In this document: piece by piece, positions 54,368 through 61,478 of the stretch | How positions within the stretch are numbered: position 1 is the stretch's first letter | Layout: each line of letters opens with the position of its first letter | Assembly (NCBI GenBank): GCA_934316845.1 | Contig: CAKRDZ010000008.1 | Location: 28,814-92,813, forward strand | DNA from: an uncultured Eubacterium sp. | GTDB lineage: Bacteria > Bacillota > Clostridia > Lachnospirales > Lachnospiraceae | Length of the DNA: 64,000 bases | Direction: 5' to 3' | The notes under the pieces: model-generated | Seen by the model: only the letters and a program-made list of their open reading frames with translations | What the model was told of the DNA's origin: nothing | Databases searched by the model: none | Program-made: the position numbers and the translations under genes

Positions 54368-54456
54368 CTATTCTGGACTTGCTCAGCCTTGAAAAGGCGG
54401 GAAAAGAACACGAAGTGTTCGAAATGCGAATAAAGGGGTGGGGAGTCCGGAATAGT
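54367..54456 (+). repeat. Dispersed structured element, internally deleted copy C
   Basis: A 90-bp copy. The terminal arms GCTATTCTGGACT (54367-54379) and AGTCCGGAATAGT (54444-54456) pair with two G-T type positions. The long variable hairpin is missing. GCCTTGAAAAGGC, GAACAC-GAA-GTGTTC (54406-54420) and AAATGCGAATA are kept. It ends 32 nt before the next start codon, in the same orientation. Confidence 0.8.
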
Positions 54457-54488
54457 GAGCGGTTCAGCACCGAAAGAAAGGAATCAAG

Positions 54489-55340
54489 ATGTTTGGCTAT
54501 GTCATAACCAATAAACCGGAATTAAAGATTCGGGAATTTGCGAGATACAAGGGCATTTACTGTGGACTCTGCCAGAGCCTGAAAGAACAGTATGGCAGAA
54601 CCGGGCAGATGACCCTTACGTATGATATGACATTTTTAGTGCTTCTGCTTTCTTCTCTTTATGAGCCATCCGAACAAACGAAACAGAAGCGGTGTCTCGT
54701 TCATCCGGCGAAAAAGCAATGGATGATCCGAAATGAGATTACGGAATATGCGGCGGATATGAACATTCTGCTTTCGTATTACCATTTTCTGGATGACTGG
54801 GAGGACGAAAAAAGTGTTTCCGGACTGGCAGGAAAAACGGCATTTCACCGGAGGGCAGAGAAGGTTCGGAAAAAATATCCGGAAAAGGCAGAGGTTATAC
54901 AGACGCAATTGACAAATTTAGCCAATTTAGAAAAACAGCAGGTGACAGAGCCGGATGCCATCAGCCGGCCATTTGGAACTTTGATGGCAGAATTGTTTTG
55001 TTATAAAAAAGATCCCTTTGAGAATACGCTTCGCCGGTTTGGCTTCTTTCTGGGAAAATACATATATTTTCTCGATGCGTATATGGATCTTGAAAAAGAT
55101 CGGAAAAAAGGCAGTTTTAATCCCTTTTTTGAGCAGGAAGAAGACATGGATTTTCCCCAAAATGTATTAGATATATTGGAAGGGACGATGCGCGCAGCCA
55201 TCGTGGAATTTGAAAAACTACCGTTGGAACAGGATGTGACAATCTTGCGGAATATTTTGTACGAAGGTGTAAAGATAGAACTTCAGAAAAAACAGAGCAA
55301 GTTAGAGGAAGAGAAGATGGAGGATAAAAAGGATGAATGA
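54489..55340 (+). CDS. DUF5685 family protein
   Basis: Soluble protein of 283 residues. The N-terminus MFGYVITNKPELKIREFARYKGIYCGLCQSLKEQYG with its paired Cys residues matches the DUF5685 family of Firmicutes. The central helical region (HFLDDWEDEKS, FLGKYIYFLDAYMDLEKDRKKG) has an acidic DD/DxxxD look that recalls an isoprenoid-synthase-type all-helical fold, but this is only an impression. Its end overlaps the DnaJ-protein start by 8 nt, suggesting coupled synthesis. Function unknown. Confidence 0.78.
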   Translation: MFGYVITNKPELKIREFARYKGIYCGLCQSLKEQYGRTGQMTLTYDMTFLVLLLSSLYEPSEQTKQKRCLVHPAKKQWMIRNEITEYAADMNILLSYYHFLDDWEDEKSVSGLAGKTAFHRRAEKVRKKYPEKAEVIQTQLTNLANLEKQQVTEPDAISRPFGTLMAELFCYKKDPFENTLRRFGFFLGKYIYFLDAYMDLEKDRKKGSFNPFFEQEEDMDFPQNVLDILEGTMRAAIVEFEKLPLEQDVTILRNILYEGVKIELQKKQSKLEEEKMEDKKDE

Positions 55341-56034
55341 CCCATATCAGATTTTAGGTGTGACAAGAGATGCCAGTGACCGTGAGATTAAAAAAGCATA
55401 TCGTGACCTGAGCCGCAAATATCATCCGGATTCTTATGCGGGAAAATCGGAAGCAGAAGCCGGTGCGGCGGCTGAAAAATTTAAACAGGTGCAGGAAGCC
55501 TACAATCGGATCGTGGATGAACGTTCCGGAAAAACGACAGGAAGTTATGGAGATTTTGGAGGATTTGGTGGTTTTGGTGCTGGTCAGGGACGTCAAAATT
55601 ACAGTGAAGATGAGCAGCATATGATGGCAGCCATGAATTATATCCGGGCGCGCCGTTATAATGAGGCTTTAAATGTTTTAAACGGAATATCCAACCATAA
55701 TGCGGCATGGTATTATTACAGTTCCATCGCCAATATGGGACTTGGCAATAACAATGTGGCACTCGAACACGCAAAACAGGCGGCAGACATGGAGCCGGGA
55801 AATATGCAGTACCGTCAATATTACCAGCAGCTGCAAAATGGCGGCGGATTTTATGGGGGAAGCTCGTTTGGAAGTCCGTTTGGCGGCGGTTATGGCGGTG
55901 GCGGAAGCTATGGTGGTTATGGAAGTTATGGCGGTGGATATGATTCCTGTGGAACCGGAAATCTCTGCTGTGATCTCTGGTGTGCCGACACATTGTGTGA
56001 ATGTATGGGAGGCGATCTTTGCGCATGCATGTAG
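55333..56034 (+). CDS. J-domain protein with glycine-rich and cysteine-rich tail
   Basis: Co-chaperone-like protein of 233 residues. The J domain (1-70) carries the HPD tripeptide in SRKYHPDSYAG, which stimulates DnaK ATPase. A short Gly-rich linker and a TPR-like stretch (NEALNVLNGI...VALEHAKQAADMEPG) follow. A GGGYGG repeat region and a final Cys-rich tail (CGTGNLCCDLWCADTLCECM) end the protein. The tail holds nine cysteines in the last about 35 residues and could bind metal or a membrane. The upstream DUF5685 gene overlaps it; the downstream membrane gene overlaps by 10 nt. Confidence 0.83.
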   Translation: MNDPYQILGVTRDASDREIKKAYRDLSRKYHPDSYAGKSEAEAGAAAEKFKQVQEAYNRIVDERSGKTTGSYGDFGGFGGFGAGQGRQNYSEDEQHMMAAMNYIRARRYNEALNVLNGISNHNAAWYYYSSIANMGLGNNNVALEHAKQAADMEPGNMQYRQYYQQLQNGGGFYGGSSFGSPFGGGYGGGGSYGGYGSYGGGYDSCGTGNLCCDLWCADTLCECMGGDLCACM

Positions 56035-56561
56035 AGCAGACAAAAAGAATAGCAGGAGTGGGAATGTTATCCGCACTTTCTGTCCTGCTTCTAGTGGCAG
56101 GAAGTTTTGTGACGGTAAATACGCTGTTTTTGACAGCATTGGCAGCATATCTTGTGGGATATGCTATCTTTCGTTATGGACTGCCCGCCGGATTGATGCA
56201 GTGCGTGATCTGCACAGTCCTGGATGCCTTTTTAAATCCGGATAAGTTCAATTTTTTTGTTTATCTGGGATTCGGCATTTACATAATTTTCAGTGAATTT
56301 GTCTTCCAAAAGGCAAATAAGATCAAAGATCCGAAAAAAAAGATGCGCAGACAGTTGATTTATAACTGGATTTTGTTTAATATAATATATATCCCGACCG
56401 TTTTATTTTTTGAAAACATATTGCTCCGGGAAGCAGCTTTTACCGGATCAGCGCAAAAATGGATCCTTCTTGCCGTCGGACAGGTTGGCTGGTGGATCTA
56501 CGATAAAGCATACCGGGAATTTTTCCGCTTCTTAAGAGAACGGAAATTATTGAAAAAATAG
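56025..56561 (+). CDS. Multi-pass membrane protein, possibly ECF-transporter-like
   Basis: Integral membrane protein of 178 residues with about five helices (GMLSALSVLLLVAGSF, LFLTALAAYLVGYAIF, FFVYLGFGIYIIFSEF, LIYNWILFNIIYIPTVLFF, WILLAVGQVGWWIYD). The N-terminal pattern RIAGVGMLSALSVLLL resembles substrate-binding subunits of energy-coupling transporters, but no ligand motif is recognised. The start at 56025 follows GGGAGG by 12 nt and overlaps the J-domain gene. Confidence 0.68.
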   Translation: MHVEQTKRIAGVGMLSALSVLLLVAGSFVTVNTLFLTALAAYLVGYAIFRYGLPAGLMQCVICTVLDAFLNPDKFNFFVYLGFGIYIIFSEFVFQKANKIKDPKKKMRRQLIYNWILFNIIYIPTVLFFENILLREAAFTGSAQKWILLAVGQVGWWIYDKAYREFFRFLRERKLLKK

Positions 56562-56574
56562 GAGGTTTTGAAAC

Positions 56575-57012
56575 ATGCAGTTTGCAGAATTACAAAAACA
56601 AATGATTGCCGCAATGAAGGCAAAAGATAAAGTGAGAAAAGAGGCGATTTCATCCTTAGTATCCGCTGCGAAAAAAGTAGCGATCGATGAAGGATGCCGC
56701 GATGACATTTCCGAAGAAATTGTAGGACGCGTGATCTTAAAGGAAATGAAGACCGTAAAAGAGCAGATTGACAGCTGTCCGGACAGCCGCGAAGATCTGA
56801 AAGCAGAATATCAGGCAAGATACGATATCATCGCTGAATTTGCGCCGCAGATGATGAGTGCAGAGGAAGTGGAAAGTTACATCACAGAAAAATTTGCCGA
56901 TGTCGTAGCGACAAAAAATATGGGACAGATCATGAAAGCCGTTATGGGGGATCTGAAAGGAAAAGCCGACGGAAAAGTGATCAATGCGACCGTGAAGAAA
57001 CTTTGCCAGTAG
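56575..57012 (+). CDS. YqeY/GatB-like protein
   Basis: Protein of 145 residues of the YqeY family, which resembles the tRNA-binding tail of the GatB amidotransferase subunit. Typical segments are MQFAELQKQMIAAMKAKDKVRKEA and MGQIMKAVMGDLKGKADG. Its role is unproven but it is often near rpsU or dnaG. AGGAGG precedes the ATG. A strong terminator closes the operon. Confidence 0.92.
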   Translation: MQFAELQKQMIAAMKAKDKVRKEAISSLVSAAKKVAIDEGCRDDISEEIVGRVILKEMKTVKEQIDSCPDSREDLKAEYQARYDIIAEFAPQMMSAEEVESYITEKFADVVATKNMGQIMKAVMGDLKGKADGKVINATVKKLCQ

Positions 57013-57036
57013 GAAAGAATAGAGAGGATTGGTAAG

Positions 57037-57081
57037 TGACCAGTAAATGATCAGGGGATGATTGTTTACTGGTTGTTTTTT
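57037..57081 (+). terminator. Terminator of the DUF5685-to-yqeY operon
   Basis: Arms ACCAGTAAATGATC and ATGATTGTTTACTGGT with a T-run (TTGTTTTTT). It marks the edge between the housekeeping block and the AT-rich accessory islet. Confidence 0.85.
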
Positions 57082-57145
57082 GGGGAAGATTTGTGGAAAA
57101 ATAATGAAAAATTTCGAAAATGCGAATGGATTATTTTTCGTTTCG

Positions 57146-57174
57146 TTGCTTTGAGCTATGCTTTGTGGTATAAT
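57146..57174 (+). promoter_or_regulatory. Promoter of the AT-rich islet
   Basis: TTGCTT (57146-57151) and TATAAT (57169-57174), 17-nt spacer. It would drive the HTH remnant, the small frameshifted gene and the AlbA_2 ATPase. Confidence 0.6.
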
Positions 57175-57227
57175 ATATAGCATAGAATAATGGGGGATAT
57201 TTGATTTTATATTGTGAGGTAGAGCAC

Positions 57228-57287
57228 ATGTCGGTTTCATATAATGGATTATGGAAGCTGTTAATTGAGAAAACTGAAAAAGGTTGA
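57228..57287 (+). pseudogene. N-terminal remnant of a small HTH (XRE) regulator
   Basis: An ATG behind GAGGT opens a 19-codon frame, MSVSYNGLWKLLIEKTEKG, then a stop. The first 15 residues are the hallmark N-terminus of a roughly 70-residue Cro/C1-type regulator family (SYNKLWKLLIDK...). The DNA-recognition helices are missing. Part of the C-terminus may survive in the next frame (see 57292). The deletion leaves the promoter and ribosome site in place. Confidence 0.55.
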
Positions 57288-57316
57288 TTTGATGGAAAGT
57301 CATCTCGTGGATATAT

Positions 57317-57688
57317 GTGAACTGTATTCAGGGGTTAGATCAGAGTTATATTGAAAAAATCAAATTAATGTTAGACAAATGTTCTTCAATAACAAACAAA
57401 TGTAGTATTGCAACAGTTGTTGGAAAAAGTTATGGAATGCCAACGGAAGATCTTGATTTAGAAGATGTTGTGTCTGTTGTGGACAACTATAATAAGAATA
57501 AATTTAAAAAGAATCGGATAAAACTGCCTAACTCAATAGAAAATAGAATTTATAATGCAATTGCTGAGAGTTATAAAGGAGAGGACGAAGAAAGTAGCGT
57601 ATATTGGTACAGGAAAGCATATAGAAATTTGGTTAATGATAAAGAATTACAGAGTAAAATTGCGAAAGAAATTAAAATAGAAGACTAA
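57317..57688 (+). CDS. Small hypothetical protein, probably frameshifted at its start
   Basis: The longest frame runs from GTG 57317 and gives 123 residues without a recognised domain (GLDQSYIEKIKLMLDKC, then ESSVYWYRKAYRNLVND). GTG 57317 has no ribosome site. An ATG at 57292, 8 nt after AAGG, opens MESHLVDICELYSG in another frame. The two frames join smoothly if one G is removed from GGGG at 57331-57334, giving a 131-residue protein. Either the gene carries a one-base insertion or it uses the G-run for slippage. It precedes the AlbA_2 gene by 26 nt and shares its AT-rich composition, so the two may form a pair. Confidence 0.55.
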   Translation: MNCIQGLDQSYIEKIKLMLDKCSSITNKCSIATVVGKSYGMPTEDLDLEDVVSVVDNYNKNKFKKNRIKLPNSIENRIYNAIAESYKGEDEESSVYWYRKAYRNLVNDKELQSKIAKEIKIED

Positions 57689-57714
57689 TCATAGACAGGA
57701 GGGTTTTGTTATAG

Positions 57715-59217
57715 ATGAAGCAAGAAATATTGATTAAATTGAATCTTGGCGAAGATCATGAGCGAGAATGTAAATTGGCAACTAGTGGACTTCCTGAGAG
57801 CATATGGGAGACTTATTCTTCTTTTGCGAATACCAATGGTGGCACTATTCTGCTTGGAATTAAGGAACACAGGGATTCTTTTACGATTGAAGGACTGACA
57901 GATAAACAGATTGTTAAATATCAGAAGGATTTTTGGAGCACTTTAAATGATAGAAATAAGGTGTCAAAAAATATTCTGTTAAATCATCATGTACAGGTTG
58001 TCGAGGTGGAAGATAAAAAGATACTTAAAATTGATATACCAGCGGCAGACAGACATGATAAACCGGTTTATATTGGAACAGATCCAATGAAAGGAACGTA
58101 TAAAAGAGATTATGAGGGTGACTTTATTTGTACGGAAGAGGCGGTTCGGGCAATGTTTGCGGACCAGAGAGATATATCTGGAGATGTGGAAGTGCTGGAT
58201 GAATTTAGCTTGGACGTTTTGAATCAAGATACAGTAAAGGGCTACCGAATTGTTTTTGAGCAGCTTCATAGCGGGCATCCATGGAATGCTCTTGAAAATG
58301 ATGAGTTCCTTATGAAGTTGAGGGCAGCAGCGAAGAATAAAAATGGTACATTATCTCCAACGATAGCTGGATTATTATTCTTTGGAGAGGCTTATCATAT
58401 TACGGAGATTTTCCCGAATTATTTTCTGGACTATCGTGAGGAATGCGATGATAAGGCAGTACGTTGGTTATTCCGTACACATTCTAACGAAGGTGATTGG
58501 AGTGGTAATTTATACGACTTTTTTTGCAAAGTGCGCACAAGAATGGACGATGATGTGGCAGTTCCATTTGCAAATAGACGAGATGGATACCGGGTAGACA
58601 GAGTGGATGTTCATGATGCATTGGAAGAGGCGTTGGCAAATGCGTTGGCACATGCTAATTATTATGGCAGGCGTGGAATCCTTGTTATTAAAAAGGACAA
58701 GGAACTCAGTATTTCCAATCCTGGTACTATCAGGGTGACGAAAGAAGAATTTTATGCAGGAGGCAATAGTGATCCCCGAAATCCGAATATTTTAAAGATG
58801 TTTGGTTTTGTAAATGTTGGTGAGCGTGCCGGAAGTGGTGTTGATAAGATTATGACGGCATGGAAAGAACAAAATTGGAAGAAACCGGAATTTGAGTTCT
58901 CGGAGCGTAATGACAGGGTAACATTAAAACTCGAAGTCGGACAAGTGATTTACATTCCGGGAGCTGTGGACTTGCAGGCAAATAGACAAGTAGATCCAAT
59001 AGAAATTGATGAAATAAGTAATTTGAATAAAGAACAAAGAGTAATGCATTATCTTAAAAACCATGATAGCATTTCAACACAACAAGCAATGGAATTGTGT
59101 AACTATAAAACACGAGCAGGTGCACGCAGGCTACTAGATAAGATGATTCAAAATGATATTTTGAGAAAAACAGGAAGTGGACCTAGTACAAAATATATAT
59201 TCAATGACGACAAGTAA
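57715..59217 (+). CDS. AlbA_2 (Schlafen-type) ATP-binding protein, RecG-like C-terminus
   Basis: Protein of 500 residues. The AlbA_2 nucleic-acid-binding domain (about 8-140) has ERECKLATSG and SFANTNGGTILLGIKE. The middle and C-terminal part carries a GHKL-type ATP-binding domain (ALEEALANALAHANYYGRRGILVIKKDKELSISNPG), with GERAGSGVDKIM as its last motif. A winged-helix segment (HDSISTQQAMELCNYKTRAGARRLL) follows near 440-475. This family is often labelled ATP-dependent DNA helicase RecG-related, yet lacks helicase motors. It is a frequent accessory gene and may be a transcriptional regulator or part of defence. AGGAGGG stands 12 nt before the ATG. Confidence 0.82.
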   Translation: MKQEILIKLNLGEDHERECKLATSGLPESIWETYSSFANTNGGTILLGIKEHRDSFTIEGLTDKQIVKYQKDFWSTLNDRNKVSKNILLNHHVQVVEVEDKKILKIDIPAADRHDKPVYIGTDPMKGTYKRDYEGDFICTEEAVRAMFADQRDISGDVEVLDEFSLDVLNQDTVKGYRIVFEQLHSGHPWNALENDEFLMKLRAAAKNKNGTLSPTIAGLLFFGEAYHITEIFPNYFLDYREECDDKAVRWLFRTHSNEGDWSGNLYDFFCKVRTRMDDDVAVPFANRRDGYRVDRVDVHDALEEALANALAHANYYGRRGILVIKKDKELSISNPGTIRVTKEEFYAGGNSDPRNPNILKMFGFVNVGERAGSGVDKIMTAWKEQNWKKPEFEFSERNDRVTLKLEVGQVIYIPGAVDLQANRQVDPIEIDEISNLNKEQRVMHYLKNHDSISTQQAMELCNYKTRAGARRLLDKMIQNDILRKTGSGPSTKYIFNDDK

Positions 59218-59250
59218 TGTGAAATTGAGTTGATAGATACAATCACTTAT

Positions 59251-59328
59251 TTACTGGATACTAATATCCAAATGGTATCCAGTAATGACCGATCAGTATC
59301 CATTAGTAACCATCTACTGGATACTGAT
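59251..59328. repeat. Two adjacent inverted repeats sharing a TGGATAC core
   Basis: First pair: TTACTGGATAC (59251-59261) and GTATCCAGTAA (59275-59285), perfect 11-bp arms around 13 nt. Second pair: ATCAGTATCCA (59292-59302) and TGGATACTGAT (59318-59328), perfect 11-bp arms around 15 nt. Each arm contains TGGATAC or its complement, so four copies alternate in orientation. They fill the gap between the AlbA_2 gene and the sensor operon. No T-run follows, so they are not terminators. Confidence 0.75.
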
Positions 59329-59350
59329 TATCACACTGATGGAGTAAGAG

Positions 59351-59379
59351 TAATTTGTGCAGACCGTCTGTACAAATTA
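59351..59379. promoter_or_regulatory. 29-bp near-perfect palindrome upstream of the response regulator
   Basis: Arms TAATTTGTGCAGAC and GTCTGTACAAATTA around one central C, with a single mismatch in 14 pairs. It ends 22 nt before the response regulator ATG. Such a short-loop palindrome suits binding of a dimeric regulator, for example autoregulation by the adjacent OmpR-type protein, though those usually bind direct repeats. Confidence 0.6.
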
Positions 59380-59401
59380 GTTAGAAAGAGAACGGTGAAA
59401 A

Positions 59402-60055
59402 ATGATTAAAATATTGATTGTAGAAGATGAAGAACCCATATCCAATCTTATTCGCATGAGCCTGACAAAAGCAGGATATCATTGTGAACAGGCATTTGAT
59501 GGGGAGAGTGCAGCAGATGCTGTCGAGGCCGGATATTATGATCTGATTCTTCTTGACATTATGCTTCCGGGAATCAATGGATATGAACTGCTGGAGTACA
59601 TAAAAACAAAAGAAATACCGGTTATTTTTATTACAGCGATGGGAGATCTGGATGACAGAGTGAAAGGACTTCGTGCTGGGGCAGAAGACTATATTACAAA
59701 GCCGTTTGAGATGTTAGAAGTACAGGCAAGGATTGAGACGGTGCTCCGTCGTTATCATAAAATGGAAGACAAAATAGAGATATTTGATACGACGATCGAT
59801 CTTTCCTCGCGAACGGTAATGCAGGGAGGAAAACAGATCATGCTTACCTGGAAGGAGTTTGAACTGCTGTTATTTTTTGTGCGCAATAAAAACATTGCCT
59901 TATACCGTGAAACAATATATGAAAATATATGGGACAGCGATTATATGGGAGACAGCCGCACGGTTGATTTACATGTCCAGAGATTACGAAAAAAATTAAA
60001 CTGGGGAGATAAAATACAGTCGGTTTATAAAGTGGGTTATCGCTTGGAGGTATGA
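59402..60055 (+). CDS. OmpR-family response regulator (VanR-like)
   Basis: Regulator of 217 residues. The receiver domain (1-120) has VEDEE, the phospho-acceptor Asp52 in LLDIMLPG, and Lys in YITKPFE. The winged-helix domain (about 125-217) includes LTWKEFELLLFFVRN and RTVDLHVQRLRKKL. The sensor kinase starts 1 nt after its stop. The cluster ends in a VanY-type carboxypeptidase, as in VanRS-controlled loci, but no D-Ala-D-Lac/Ser ligase is near. Confidence 0.92.
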   Translation: MIKILIVEDEEPISNLIRMSLTKAGYHCEQAFDGESAADAVEAGYYDLILLDIMLPGINGYELLEYIKTKEIPVIFITAMGDLDDRVKGLRAGAEDYITKPFEMLEVQARIETVLRRYHKMEDKIEIFDTTIDLSSRTVMQGGKQIMLTWKEFELLLFFVRNKNIALYRETIYENIWDSDYMGDSRTVDLHVQRLRKKLNWGDKIQSVYKVGYRLEV

Positions 60056-60056
60056 T

Positions 60057-61478
60057 TTGAAATTTTATTGGAAGATATTTTTTAGCTTTTTTATTTTAAT
60101 CACCATTACGTTTACAATCAGTGGGACATGGATGATTTATGCACAATTTCAAGCCTCGGTGGAACGAGAGATTGAAGTCGGAAACAGTCGCAATGAGATG
60201 TACCGTACTACACTTCATAATGCGGTGGAACTTCTCCCGAAAAAATACAGCGCAAAGCAAAACAAATACATGAAAGAAATTATGCATTCTTTACAAGAGA
60301 GTATGGAAGATGGAAAAGGCACCTTTCTTGTTTACGATGAGAAAAAGAGAAAGATCTATGGGTCAGAAAAGCGCACAGAAGATAGTTCTTTACTAGATGA
60401 AGTTGATCATAAACATAAGGCATATGAAATTTGCTCTAATGAGGGAAAATATTATTTGAGAACTGTCAGTTATATGGTGACAACAGTAAATTTGAAGGGG
60501 TATTATATTGAGACACAGACAGATCTGGGGGAAGTATTTGCGCAGAGACAGGACATGACTCAGAGATATCGATACATTATTTGTAGTGTATTGCTGATTG
60601 GTGCAGTTCTTTCTCTGATTATTTCGTGGCTGCTGACGTACCGTGTCCGGGGACTGTCGGCAGCGACTGCTGAATTTGCCAATGGAAATATGGGAAAGCG
60701 GGTTAAAATCCGGGGAGGAGACGAAATCGCGGAGCTTGGGGCAGATTTTAACCGCATGGCAGATGAATTGCAGAAAAGGATGCAGGAACTGCAAGAACAT
60801 GCAGAAAGTCAGGAAGCATTTACTGCGGCATTTGCGCATGAATTGAAAACGCCGCTTACTTCCATTATCGGATATGCGGAATTGATCCGGTCCATGTCGT
60901 TGTCACAGGAAGAAGAAATGATGGCAGCAGACTATATTTTTTCACAGGGAAAACGACTAGAGATGCTGTCGTATAAATTATTACACTTATTTCTTCTGCA
61001 AAACGAAGAAACGGAGTTACCACAGATGTCCGCAGAAAATCTGGGCGAAGAAGTGGAAAAGGTATTGGAACCCGTTTTGCAGAAAAAACAGCTGAAATTT
61101 ACATATGAAATGCAGAAAGGAGATTTCCGTGGAAATAAAGAGTTAGTCCTTTCTCTTTTAACTAATTTGGTGGAAAATGCATGCAAGGCCTCGGAACGAG
61201 GACAGCATATTCAAATGCAGGGAAACATGATGGAGGATGGCTATTGTATCCGGATTCAGGACGAAGGAAAAGGAATCCCGGAGAGTGAACTTGAGAATGT
61301 GATCAAGCCATTTTATATGGTCAATAAATCCCGTTCAAGAAAAGAGGGCGGAGCAGGACTGGGGATGACAATTTGTGCGGAAATCGTACGCGTGCATCAG
61401 GCTTCATGGAAAATACAAAGTGTGGAGAATCGGGGAACGACGATCACAATTCAATTTCCGAAGGAGGTGGAATCTTGA
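60057..61478 (+). CDS. Sensor histidine kinase (VanS-like)
   Basis: Kinase of 473 residues. Two membrane helices (IFFSFFILITITFTISGTWMI and YIICSVLLIGAVLSLIISWLL) enclose an external sensor of about 140 residues. HAMP follows, then the H-box FAHELKTPLTSIIGYAELI with His261. The ATPase domain contains LLTNLVENACKAS, IQDEGKGIPE and GGAGLGMTIC. It begins at TTG 60057, 7 nt after GGAGG. Its stop overlaps the TTG of the next gene. Confidence 0.92.
   Translation: MKFYWKIFFSFFILITITFTISGTWMIYAQFQASVEREIEVGNSRNEMYRTTLHNAVELLPKKYSAKQNKYMKEIMHSLQESMEDGKGTFLVYDEKKRKIYGSEKRTEDSSLLDEVDHKHKAYEICSNEGKYYLRTVSYMVTTVNLKGYYIETQTDLGEVFAQRQDMTQRYRYIICSVLLIGAVLSLIISWLLTYRVRGLSAATAEFANGNMGKRVKIRGGDEIAELGADFNRMADELQKRMQELQEHAESQEAFTAAFAHELKTPLTSIIGYAELIRSMSLSQEEEMMAADYIFSQGKRLEMLSYKLLHLFLLQNEETELPQMSAENLGEEVEKVLEPVLQKKQLKFTYEMQKGDFRGNKELVLSLLTNLVENACKASERGQHIQMQGNMMEDGYCIRIQDEGKGIPESELENVIKPFYMVNKSRSRKEGGAGLGMTICAEIVRVHQASWKIQSVENRGTTITIQFPKEVES

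Noticed and set aside
59251..59328. Possible CRISPR array in the repeated TGGATAC region
   Set aside because: Only four short arms in alternating orientation; no direct repeats of 28-36 bp, no spacers of equal length and no cas genes.
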